Shown piece after piece: positions 1 through 13,000 of a stretch of DNA of 64,000 bases (position 1 is the first letter of the stretch; every line of letters starts with the position of its first letter). Origin of the DNA: Caprella mutica (taxonomy: Eukaryota > Arthropoda > Malacostraca > Amphipoda > Caprellidae); contig CANNZV010000344.1 of NCBI GenBank assembly GCA_947561585.1, positions 203,367 to 267,366 on the forward strand. The letters run 5' to 3'. The translations under genes and the position numbers were made by a program. A model generated the notes under the pieces. It was not told the origin of the DNA. It searched no databases and was given only the letters and a program-made list of their open reading frames with translations.

Positions 1-339
1 CCTACCTACTTAACCGTCAAAAGTTAGCTCATTTGAGTCATTTCAATATTTTTTCTTTTAAAAACCTTCATTTGATATTTAGTATTTCATACATTAGTAA
101 AAGCAAAAGAAAAAATTATCATTCAAAATAAAAGTAACAAGACAAGAAACAAATTATATTTATAAGATGTTATTGTACGAAGTTTGGTGTGCGCAATTAT
201 TCTCGCACATATTTGATCTCGCTAAGCCGCTATAAGAGTTGCAGTTAACTGATTATAGTGAAATATTCACCCTTATGTACTCAAACACACTCATGCATCT
301 AATGCCTGGAAAGATCTCTGATATATTCCTAATATTATT

Positions 340-530
340 ATAGATATGAATAAATGCTCATAATATGAGTATATTACCATTTATCACCTTCGTTTTTGTC
401 TAATCGTATGTATTTTTGCGAAAAATTGAACGAATGAAAAGACAGCTTTAAAATCGTTGTTGAACTTAAGTTATTATTATTTTTCCATGAGGACTGGTTA
501 GCCAATGGCTAAGGTACTAAGGAAGGGTGT
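340..530 (-). mobile_element. Relict related to the T element at 43.9-44.5 kb
   Basis: The segment contains ATGCTCATAATATGAGTAT, GACAGCTT and CCATGAGGACTGG in the order expected for the reverse complement of the left half of the T element near 43925-44110. Similarity is by eye and the ends are not resolved. Confidence 0.4.
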
Positions 531-819
531 TATGTAATGTTACCTAATATATACGTTTACTTTGTTTATAACCTTACTTATAGTTCTACATATTTCAAGC
601 AATTTAATTGAGATTTGAGGGAACATAAACCGTTATTAAAGAATTAACTTGTTAAGATTATTATAAAACTTACCGCTATTCAAGAAAGGATGAATAACGT
701 AATGGAAGAAGAGCGGGGAAAGACGCATGTTCTTCGCTTCAGTGTTTAGCAGAAACCTATGTATATAATAGTAGCCGAGAGGTAAGGTACATGTTCAGAA
801 CGTAAAATAATTAAATAAA

Positions 820-997
820 CAGTTCAGTTTTCCCCGGGTACGGATCGAGGTTCGGAGTTGCGAAAAAGACGTTCCGAACACTGAAGTCCGAACCGTTTTT
901 GAAGAGGTTCCGAATCCGAATGTCCGAACCCATTTTCCAGTCCGAACCGGTTCGCGAATAAAGGTTCGCGAACATTCGTGCGGAACGCCCAGCTCTG
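820..997 (-). mobile_element. hAT-like non-autonomous end
   Basis: A GC-richer block of repeated GGTTCG/CGAACC and TTCCGAA words ends at 997 with GCCCAGCTCTG. Read on the minus strand it begins CAGAGCTGGGCGTTCCG, a form typical of hAT terminal inverted repeats. The opposite terminus is not obvious, so this is one end or a degraded copy. Confidence 0.4.
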
Positions 998-3900
998 TAG
1001 GTTACATGTTTACAGCTTGTGTTCAATTTGCCATCCATTTGTTGCGATGCAAGCGTTCAAACGTTTTTCCCGCAAGGATTCGTGAAACTCCTGGTGTCTT
1101 TGCTCGCGTCCGCCAATCATTAGACAAACAAATGGGAGGCAGTTTGAACATATTTTGTAAACATGTAACTTAATTTAAGATTAAGTTTCTTGTGCTCCTA
1201 ATAATTACTGTTAAAAATGTTTTGTTTCTTATTGCAACATTAAAAAAAATGACGTTAACTAATAATAATAAATGGTACAGATACTACTTTCCTAACCTTG
1301 TAACTCTTTAACTAAGCATTTAAGACCATACCTTCATGGAATAAAAAGTGTTTATTTCGACGATTGCAACCTTATGTTAAAGCTTGGCAACAAAAGTGTC
1401 GGACACCCTGTATAATATAGATTTTGTTACTAATTTTCGATGTATTAAATTATATATCGATTCGACATCTAAAATAGAAGGAGATTTATGATGTCGATTT
1501 CAGGGTTTCTTCATGTATCGATTAAAATTAATTAAAAAATTTAGACACCCGCTGTCCTAGCTTTGAATTTGATATAAGAAGATATCGAATCGATAGACCG
1601 TTGTTTACAGGGGCTATACAGAACTCGTGAAGACAACAGTTATACTTCTAACAATGTAGTAACTGGCTAATAACTGTCATACAAATATATTTTACAGATC
1701 GAAGTCAGGAAAAAAATATAACAAATACCTATTCAAACTCAAACCAATATTATTTTACTTACGCTGTTTTAACAAAATAATAATATTTCTATTTAAAATT
1801 AAATAGAAAGTATAATTTTCAATGTGAATAATTATTTCAAACGAAAAAATAACTTTTCATACTAAATATATATATGAATTAACTAGCGTCCAAGCTAATT
1901 TTTATGAATGAAATAAATAAAATGTTAAATTAATAATTGAAAGGATAACAGCTAGGCCTATTTATACTGAACTGCCAGAAACGGCTACAATTTCAAAGAT
2001 GTATACTTAATTGAGGATGTTAAATTGGCTATTTGGCGTGATTAAAGTTGAGAGAGATCGTTTGCACCTAACCTCTCTGATTGTCTGTCGACAACTGCCA
2101 AATAGAACCTGTAGACAAGTATTATAATTATACTAGCTGGTTCATCAAAAAATCACTGGATTGGTTAACCAATGTTTTCCTTCATTGGGCCAGTGCTGTT
2201 TGGCAACCGTTATTTGGCCCAATCTCGTTTTCATTGCATTGACCCAGTGTGTAAAAGCATTGGCGTGCCAATGCCTGATCGTGCCTTTACTTTGCCAACG
2301 TTTACCGACGTTGGCCCGATAGTGCAATGTTATCAGGGCAATTAGAATAAAAGTTAAATAATAATTATAATATTTTTTTTCTGACGTGTCCGAAATTGTA
2401 GAACCAACCAATAACTCGGAACTTAGTACCCTACTACCAAAAATATTTCATAGAGCATAAAATGTTAAATGTAGCACAATGTAATTATACATAGAAATCT
2501 AGGTATCTATTAATTACTCATCAATACTGAGTGAGAACTAAGCTATGGATGGATTTTAAAACATTTAATAAATGCCCGACTTTAAATTCTTTCATCACAG
2601 TCACAAGCAATGGAAGACTGTATATATTATTAATAATATACATAGCTTATATACGTAGTACTCTAATTTCTCTAGAACAAAGTTTCTTTCTATAACTCAT
2701 AGAAAATGAGATATATAATCAAGAGGTGACAATTATAAATTTCTTGTTACTTTTATTAGCTTTAGTTACCGTTTGGTAACTAAACTAAGTCGTGATTTGG
2801 TAACTAAATCGGGGGATGCCTGTAATCATTGTTAAAGGTCCTCTCCAAGCTCCGGGGAAAAAATAAGTATATTACATAATATTATAGAACTAAGGTCTAC
2901 GATCATTATTCTGCAATCTGCATACAATTCGGTTCAGTATATATTTTATAATTAGTTTTTAAAGTTTTTTAATACTCTGTGAGCAACAATTGAGCGAATC
3001 ACTAATCTGATGCTCAAGAAGAAGATTGTACACTCTTTGTTTTGATTACAAATTTGAATTTTATAAACAAACCATGCGTTTTCGGCCTTTATTTAAATTA
3101 TTTTAGATTGTAATTGTTTCCTAAAGTACATATATAAACCTTTCTATTATAAGTTCATTCAATTTTATACCTTCACACGAATATTAAATGGATTTATTAA
3201 ACCTAATACCTAGTTGACAATCAAAACAAATGGTGTACATTCTTTTTCTTCGGGCTGAAAATTTCTTAAATTAGTAAGTCGGAAGTAAAATAGGTTTTGT
3301 AGAGTTTTGATTATAAAAATCTATAAAAGCATATGAAATTAAAAATATGCTACCAAATTCGATGCGGTTTGTGGCAAAATGATAAGAAACATTAGCCTCG
3401 TTGAATAAGGCAATAAAAATATTTGATTGAAGGGGACCTTTAAGGCATGCCTTCAAGCTAGATACCTAGAACGCGCAGCAATCGATCAACAATTGTAGGT
3501 ACTATACAATTAAATCGACATAGCAGATCGGAAAAACGGGCACGCTTGACTCTAGCCTCATGTATACCAATTAAAATGAAAAATCTAATTAGGTATAATA
3601 TTTCCTATATATGATCGAAAATGTGGAAGTGGCCGATAAGAAAGACCATACTTCTAAATTTCTAAAAATCCTATTTTCTGTAAAATATAGTGATTTCAAG
3701 TGAACTGTTTTACAACCTTAATTAATATTTATTTTTATCCATCATTTTTTGTTAAAACGTATATATTCTCTTTTAACCTTATGATTTATGTCTTTCCTTA
3801 AAAAATCATTCACATTCTACAATACTTTTTCTTATTATGTAGCCTTAATCATAAGCTACATAAATTCACATCAACATTCTAAACACTTGCTTTCTAATCA

Positions 3901-4008
3901 TTTCATGTTCGTTGGTGAGACGTGTAGTAGGTAATTTGTTTGAATTTATTTGATTAAAATAACTTAATTTTTGTTTGAGAATAGAATAGCTATTAAATAA
4001 TCCCAAAC

Positions 4009-7000
4009 ATGCTGGTGTTATTTGAGACTGCTGCAGGCTATGCAGTATTTAAGGTGAGTGTTATTATTAAAAGTAAATTGTGTTTTTGTGACCGACTGTA
4101 TTCTGTAGCCTGTAGGTATCAATTGATATTAGCAAATATGTGTTTTGTGGTCACTATGATGATATGATCTAGGGTCACGCAGGTAAATTGCGGCCCTTTC
4201 ATTTTTTATAGCAGCCCTCTCAAGACTCAAGAGAGTCTCTAAAACATTCTGAATCGTAATTATATTAAAATGTTGCATAGCTAGCAGCCTAGCTAAAAAA
4301 GCACCGTGCATGCCCACTCAGCATGCTATAACTTATTATTTTAAGCTTTGACATGTGTTATGAAGCTATGATGTCTCAGTTTGAGTTGTTAGAAGCTACA
4401 GTTAGTGATTGGGCCGCAATTTACCTGCGGCCATGAAATAGTTACCTATTTCATTGACTCCAATATATAGAAGACTATAACTTTCAAAATGAATTTTTAT
4501 ATCATTTTGGCAACATCTTTGAATTTTTTCTAAGTTTCTAGCCTCTCTGTAGACGGTAGACCAGCCTGCAATTTGCAAAGCATGTACAATCCATGTTTTA
4601 AAGCATGAACAAAGTTGCCAGTATATTGGCAACTTTTGAGGAGTTAAATAATGTGAAAACCTGTAAATAACAAGTAAATCACTTCTAAAATACCAGTCTG
4701 CAGAAACTGGTTAAGTGTTCGTAGAGATCTCTTAATCTGTTCGTAGCAAAATTAATGTAAATATAGGAATTAATTCAGAAGTGTTCGTAGCAAAATTAAT
4801 GTAAATATAGGAATTAATTCAAAATTGTTCGGAGAGAATATCCCAAATATCTCACATATTCTGCAGACTGGCTAAAATAGTCTCAAGAGATACAGATGCA
4901 TCAGACATGAAGCATAAGGATGTTTTCAAGTGTAATATGACTAATATCTTCACTAGGAAGCCAGTCTGCAGAATGTGTCTCTTCTCCCGCAGAGATTTTG
5001 ATTTGAGAGACAGTTACTCTCTGACTCACAGTAGCAGATTCAGAATCTCCCGCAGCTAAATTACCAAGTAAAATAGTATGTCTCATAAACTCGCCATTTG
5101 TCTCTCCAGCTCTCTCCAAAATTCAACAAATTCTCTCCAAAATGATCAAATTTTCATAAATTCTCTCCAAAATAACATTGTAGCATAGGAGAAAAATAGA
5201 TAAAACTCGCCATTTGCAATTGAAGGGCTCAAAATAACTGTCACAAACTCGCCATTAAAATGGCGAGTTTGGACATGCTTTATTACTTGGCTAAATTAAT
5301 GGTAACATAGGAATTAATTCAAAATCTCCCACAGCTAAATTAATGGTAACATAGGAATTAATTCAAGATCTCCCGCAGAGATCTCAAATTTCTAAAATTC
5401 AATCAAAAACTCCCGCAGAGAGTCTTGGATAAATGTTCCATATTCTGCAGACTGGCTAGGAAGCTAAAATTCTCCTTCAGAGTATCTTGAATCCAGTCTG
5501 CAGAATGTGTCTCTTCTCCTGCAGAGATTTTAATTTGAGAGACAGTTACTCTCTTACTCTCCGTAGCTGATTCAGAATCTCCCGCAGCTAAATTAATGGT
5601 AACATAGGAATTAATTCAAAATCTCCCGCAGCTAAATTAATGGTAACATAGGAATTAATTCAAGATCTCCCGCAGAGATCTCCAATTTCTAAAATTCAAT
5701 CAAAAACTCCCGCAGAGAGTCTTGGAAAAATGTTCCATATTCTGCAGACTGGTCTTAAATGTGGCGACCTGGATCCCTTTTCTCACTAAACTGGTGACTT
5801 TCCTGCCATACTTTAAAACATGGTGCACAATCAGTCTCCAAGACTCCAGATATTTAATTTTTGGGGCAATTTCTCTTCAAAGATTTTCCAATTTCTCTCC
5901 TAAATGGCCCAAAATCTCAAAATTCTCTCCACTAATTACATGTAAACATAGGAATTAATTGGAAAATTGTTGCCGGATAATTCAGGAGACTAATTTCAAG
6001 GTCTCAAATTCATTGATTCAACAGTCGCTGGATAAACTTCACAACTTCATGCATCCCTTGTTGCAGTGAATGTTCATTGAGTCGCCAATATATCTTTTTT
6101 TTTTCAAAAATAAATCAACAAAAATTAGTAAAGCAGTCGCCAGTCGTCATAATTTAATTCCAATTTTGAAAGTCGACAGTCGTCAATTATTTCAATATGC
6201 CTATATTATTATAACTACCCAAATTAATTGAGAGTGTATCAGCCAGTCAGAGAGAGGCATACAACTGATCCAAGTTAAATAGTATGTCTCTTAAACTCGC
6301 CATTTGTCTCTCCAGCTCTCTCCAAAATTCAACAAATTCTCTCCAAAATGATCAAATTTTCATAAATTCTCTCCAAAATAACATTGTAGCATAGGAGAAA
6401 AATAGATGAAACTCGCCATTTGCAATTGAAGGGCTCAAAATAACTCACAAACTCGCCATTAAAATGGCGAGTTGGACATGCTTTATTACTTGGCAACTGA
6501 TATCAGCCAATCACAGAGAGCCTGAGAGAGGCATACTTTCTTTCATAGTTAATTTAGTTATTCATTTGTTTTTGTTTTCTGTTAATTAGTCAGAGAGCAT
6601 CAAATTAAAATGACAAGTAGTGACCACATCATTCATAACAAAAGAACACCAAAAACAGAAAACCGATATACAATTTGAATTGTACATCCATATCAAAACA
6701 AAATGGCTGCTTTGTTAACATTTCAACAAAGATGCGCGGTTCCGCCGTTTATGATTATGAGTCACCAATTTCAATTTTTAATCTAATTTAAGTGCTCATT
6801 AGTCGTCTATATATGTGAAAGATACTTATTTTCACAAATTTTAAGTCTACAATTAATCGGCGACTTGGTACATACTCTTGAACTAGGCATGCATCTTTTG
6901 CAGACTGATCTGCAGAATTGGCCATAGAGCTTATAGTTACTTAAGACTTGAGTAGATTCTGTGATATTGTGTTGCAAACCTAAGATGTCTGATTGTTTTG

Positions 7001-10000
7001 TTTGTTGGTTTATATTTTTAACCATCACCTTGGAACCAGAGGCCTGGAACAACAAACAGGCTAGAGCTAATTTGAATTATATGAATCCGAATTTGACGCT
7101 ATAGTGCATCTAGCCATCTACCATGTTTTAGTTACAAGTATGGACAAAGTCGCCAGTATATTGGTGACTTTTGATTTTTGAGGGGTTAAATAAATTGAAA
7201 AACATTTAATTAACAAGTGAATCACTCCCAAAATAGTGTCAAGAGATGCATATGAATCCGACATGAAGCATAAAAATGTTTTCAGGTGTAAAATCTTCAC
7301 TAGGAAGTCAAATTTCTCCTTTAAAGTATCTTAAATGTTGCAACCTGGATCTGTTTTCTCACTAAACTGGTGACTTTACTGCCACACTTTGAAACATGGT
7401 GCATGTATTTCACAGTTTTCACTTGGACTCCAGAGGACATGTTTAACCCTTTCACTCCTGATTTATGATCCAATGCAAAATAAAATGATTTTATGTTAAA
7501 AATTAATTATTTAGGGTTCATTATTGATATAGTACAAAAAGTGTAATGGTTTAAAAAAATTCTTTAATTAAAATTTTTAGAACGTGTTGCCTATAGTATA
7601 CTGTCTACATCTGAGTCCCCACAGAAGTTAACATATTTTACCTACTTATTTTGAACACTTGGTATATCTGTAAACTATTAGTCATTTTGGTATTGTTCAT
7701 AATATGATTCTTTATAAAGTTAGATTTAAATTTACATTGCATATTTGCACTATATTTAAATGAAACTTTGTACACAAAGATTGCTCCTTTATTTAGTTTT
7801 GGAAAGAAATGGCAAACTAGCAATATTGCGAAATGAGTAGAATAAAATGGGTGAAAGAGTTTTTTGCTGTTTTGTTTCAGTTTGTTTGATGTACTGTGAC
7901 ATCAATCAGAGTACTGTCAAGCATATCATTAAAATATATGTTTGCCACTCTTTATTGTTTGTTGTTTTCAACCCATCCCCACCTTGGAGGGTGGGTGGGG
8001 GGCGATTGAGCACATTTGTGATATATCCACCTGATGCGCGTGAGGGGTTACTGAAATCTCGAAATACTCTCCAATAATTACATTTAAACATAGGAATTAA
8101 TTAGGTAATTGTCACCAGATAATTCAGAAGAATAATTTCAAGGCCTCAATAGTTGCCTGATAAACTTCACTACTTCATGTGTCTTTTGCAGACTGGATCC
8201 CAAATATCTCCCATATTCTGCAGACTGGACATAAACTCCATTTCTCTCCAAAATGACCAAATTTGCATAAATTCTCTCCAAAATAACATTGTAGCAGTAG
8301 CATAGGAGAAAATTAGATATTTAAATATAAGGATTAATTAAGAATTGTTTGTAGCAAAATTAATGTAAGCATTAAAACTTAGGAATTAATTTAAAATTGT
8401 TCATAGAGAATATGCCAAATATCTCCCATATTCTGCAGACTGGGAATATCTTGTTGGCATTGCCAACAGATTTTAGAACTAGTTTTCTTTTCAACTAATT
8501 AGTTCAAGATTTGTTTCAGTATGATTGAATAAATTAACCTGAATAGTTTAATGGATCTCTAACTAATAAGGTTAAATGAAACAACTTATAACATCTCTGA
8601 ATATCAACTATTGAAAATATTAAGTACAAGATACAGATTTAATTCACTAAGTTTACAGTAATCACAGTTTAAAATATACTATGTTCTATGCACAATATAT
8701 ACTGATTGCGGGAGAAGAGTATTTACATGACGGAGCATCTTCCTTCTCAACGTTCGCGACGGAAAGAGACTCGGATAAGAACAGAACATGGATCCCTTTA
8801 AGTCACTACTATTTATAGGAGAGTTCTTTAGAGAAGGGATTGGGCTCGAAAACGACTATGCTACAAGTTTTTGCTGGATTTTAAGTCCTTGGTTAAAGTT
8901 TCCAAAGTAATACTCTGAGGAGTTTTTATGTAGTCTCCGTGATAGTTTAACTAATAAAATTGGTGAGTATATATCCTCTCTCCGACAGAACAGATAGATA
9001 ATTGTGCATAGCCAACTTATATGATAGGTAATGATAATCAAATCCTAAGTTATTCTTCTTCTTATAACATTTTCAATCAAGATACTATTCAGATATTGTA
9101 AGTTAATCCGTGTATAGAATTTAGGTTAATAAAGGTATAATGACTCATATACCTAGTCTCAGAATACACATATGTTAATATAATATAAGTATAATATTCA
9201 AATACAATAATATAATTTAATATAATATAATAATAATATTTGTTTTATATGGTTCAATTTCTAACAACAGAGAACTTGGCAAGTTTGTGACATTTGAAAA
9301 GTGAAATAAGTTTTTTAACATTTAAAGCCTAACATATACGGTATATAAAACTAAATAAAAACAAAATATGTTGCTTTATTTTAATTTATTTCTCATAAAT
9401 ATCTTATATGTCTTAGATTTCCAAACTGCAAGTCTGCAGGAACTAGTAAAGTGTTCTCCAAGAAATCTTCTATTTTATTTTTGGCTTCTATTTTCAGTAA
9501 TTAACAAGATTACTCTAGAAACTAATTTTAGGAAAAATATTATAATAATTGGTAGCTACCTACCTAGCCATCCTTTTGTATAATGTATCACAAATTAATC
9601 TGTAATTTGACATGTCATGTTCTTTTTAACTAATTTTACCTCTTCCATAACATGAAAAATTGAAAACAAAATATATTTTTCAGAATAATTGGGAAAATAT
9701 TATTTTGTACAAAATTTCTAGTGACTCGTGTCAACTCTAATTTATAGTCAGAAATGGCCTGGAAACTAGCAAGCTGTGTTCTTTTATAATATATCATCTT
9801 ATTATTGCTAGGTATACCATATGTTGAATTTCAAGTTTATCTGAAGCCTCTATTTTTTGGCCCACCCCAATTTGATTCTTGTACCAGAAAATTGGGTTGA
9901 ACATCTAGACATTCTGTCAGAACTAAGATTGAGAATCAGAATCCAATGTTCTCTTGCTGCACTCTTTTATCAAGTTTTCTTTTTCATTGAACTTTCAATA

Positions 10001-13000
10001 ATTATTTTTTACTGTACTTACAGATGCTAAAGCCTAAGAAACTGAACAATGTGGACAGCCTAGTGGAAGAATTCTCCTCTGCCGAATCTGCTAGCAAAAT
10101 GTAAGTACATTTCTATCTCTTCAACTGTAATGTATTAATTGAAACTTTATTATTTAAAAGAATATGCTGTAATTAGCTATTATTATATATCTGTTGACTA
10201 ATCAATTCCACCATCTATACAAACTGGTTACTTGAAAAATATGTCAACAACAAACAAATTTTCAGCTTCTGCTCTATTTTTTCTTTGCTTATTGTACTTC
10301 CAGTTGATAGTTTAATTTCTTTTCAGAGTGAATTTGGTTAATTTTTCTAAATTCAAAGACTCTGCGGAAGCCCTCAAATCCGCCCTGTCTATCAATGATG
10401 GCAAAATGGACAAAAAATTGAAGAGTTTGATAAAGAAGTCAATGAAGGAGGAAGTTCACAGTGAACTCTTAGTTCTGGACTCCAAATTGGGAAATTCTAT
10501 TAAAGTGAGTTAGATTCTTATTAAAATCTTGCATAATATGTGAAGCTATATTCTTTATTTTTTTTGGGGTCTATAACTTTAATTAAACATGTAAAATTAT
10601 CATTTTCAGGACAGTTTTACTGATTTGAACATTGTTAGCAACACCTCAGTTTTGGAGTTGATAAGATGCATCAGAGGACAGATGAACAACTTGATTCCTG
10701 CTCTTTCTCAAAAAGAAGCAACAGCCATGAGTCTCGGAGTTGGACACAAGTAAGTCCATTATTATTTCATCCTTCTATTACCTATACTTACATGGTGACC
10801 CACAAAAAAGTTTACCCAATTATTAATTATTATAAATATTGTATTTATAAATAAATAGTAAATCTTAAGAATGTCAGTGGTATAGTGGATGATACAAGTA
10901 AAACATCTTATTTCAATTTTACATGAGCTCTAATTTAAAATTATTTTTAAATACAATATTTATATGTATTGAAAGTTGGCCGTTGGGTAAACTCTTTTGT
11001 GGGTCACCCTGGATAGGGTTACAAATAATTGGTCGGTTCCTATTTTTGCTCATATAAGAAAAAAATATATGATATAATTATTATTTAATTTTCATTGAAA
11101 TCCATGATACCTGCAGGTTATAATTTTAACTGGTATCCATGATGCCTGTAAGTATCATGGATACCAAAAATTAAATAATAGTTACTACCTTTTTCTCATA
11201 TGACTGATAATTTGGAACTTACCCTCGAATTTGCCTGCAATATTACTATTTATTATCTACATGAATTGAAAAGCCACATTTACCCTAGAATATTAAGCTC
11301 TACATGGTCTATATTTTTCATTTATTGGCTATGAGCTTATGTGAAATATTTGAATGAAAGTATAAATTTACCCCAACAAGTAAATATTTATCTGAATAAT
11401 AATCTATCAAAGTTAACGCAGTTTATGTTACTTGCAGCCTTTCTCGCTACCACCTCAAGTTTTCTCCTGACAAAGCCGATACCATGGTCATCCAAGCTAT
11501 TGGCCTCCTTGATGAATTGGACAAAGAGTTGAACAATTACGTGATGAGGGTGCGTGAGTGGTACGGATGGCACTTCCCTGAGCTCACCAAGATAATCACA
11601 GATAACTCTATTTACATTGACTACATCCTCAAAGTTGGTGAGTAGTGTTTTTCAAAACTTTCAGAGTTCTGTAATATGTTTGTTAATTTGAATTAATATG
11701 CAACTATATAATGTTTTTCCTTAGGAATGAGAGAAAATGCTAAGCACGTAGACATGACAGAGTTCATGGAAAGTGAACTTGCGGAGAGAGTTGCAGAGGC
11801 ATCTGAGGTTTCCATGGGTTGTGAGATTAGCGAATTTGATCTGAAACATATTCTTGGAATCTGTGAAATGGTAAGTTGTCATTCTTTGGAAAAGAGTGTA
11901 ATTTTGATGACAGGTAACTTTCAAGCTAAAGTAGCTGTTTATAATAATAGCAAGGATTTATATACAAACAGTTTTGTTAAGGCTACAACAACCTATGAAA
12001 TAGAATATTATTGTTTCTTGCAAGTTTAATCATAAAGAAAATACTATTCACGACGCTCCTTCTCAGGTTAAAGGTTTCACTGAGTACAGAGCTAATCTGC
12101 ACGCCTACATCGCCAAGCGCATGCGTTGCCTCTGTCCCAACACCAGTACTCTAGTTGGTGAAGTCATTGGAGCACGTCTCTTGGCTCATGCTGGCTCACT
12201 TACAAACCTGGCCAAGAATCCTGCCTCAACTGTTCAGCTGATTGGTGCTGAGAAAGCTCTTTTCAGAGCTCTCAAGAGCAAGAAGAGCACCCCCAAATAC
12301 GGTCTCATTTACCATGCTGAATTAGTCAGCAAAGCCCAGGCAAAGGATAAGGTCGGTATCTATTAAGTGAATTAATTCTCTATCAATTAACCATTAAATT
12401 CTCTATCAATTAACCATTAAATTCTCTATCAATTAACCATTAAATTCTCTATCAATTAACCATTAAATTCTCTATCAATTAACCATTAAATTCTCTATCA
12501 ATTAACCATTAAATTCTCTATCAATTAACCATTAAATTCTCTATCAATTAACCATTAAATTCTCTATCGATTAACCATTAAATTCTCTATCAATTAACCA
12601 TTAAATTCTCTATCAATAACCCATTAAATTCTCTATCAATAACCCATTAAATTCTTTAAATTCTCTATCAATAACCCATTAAATTCTCTATCGATTAACT
12701 ATTAAATTCTCTATCAATTAACCATTAAATGCTCTATCAATTAACCATTAAATTCTCTATCGATTAACCATTAAATTCTCTATCAATTAACCATTAAATT
12801 CCTTATCAATACCCCCTCAAGTCATCCACCTTGCCGTGGTGAGGAGGATGGCTTGAGTGGGCCAATGATGGTAGAGGCTATACTAGCTGGGGGTCTCGAC
12901 CCTCAGGTAGATCCAATCATGCTAGGTTGGCTCTACCTGAGGCTCCAGACTAATAGGATGGTGTGGCCTGACTCTTGGGATAAACGACTGACAACTGATA

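Larger units (their letters stand above)
1..4008. other. Upstream flank of NOP58, no gene recognised
   Basis: AT-rich sequence with only short chance reading frames. It holds a T-family relict (340-530), a hAT-like end (820-997) and a short GC-richer block (about 2150-2345) in which the word TTGGC/GCCAA recurs on both strands; that block looks like a repeat fragment but I cannot name it. The last 200 bases before 4009 must hold the NOP58 promoter and 5' UTR, but I see no clear TATA box or initiator that I would defend. Confidence 0.5.
4591..5823. mobile_element. K-family element split by three nested insertions
   Basis: Termini CCATGTTTTAAAG and CTTTAAAACATGG are inverted repeats. The flanks TGTACAAT (4583-4590) and TGCACAAT (5824-5831) form an 8-bp target duplication with one change. 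Compared with the uninterrupted copy at 7121-7399, the body is split by elements at 4693-4871, 4961-5455 and 5493-5752. Removing them restores a K unit of about 290 bp. No coding capacity. Confidence 0.85.

Noticed and set aside
10666..10854. Short frame overlapping NOP58 exon 4
   Set aside because: Out of frame with the NOP58 exon and running into a MITE; the exon frame itself matches NOP58.
11871..12066. Intronic box C/D snoRNA in NOP58 intron 6 (TTTGATGAC as box C)
   Set aside because: No CTGA box D at a suitable distance and no terminal stem.
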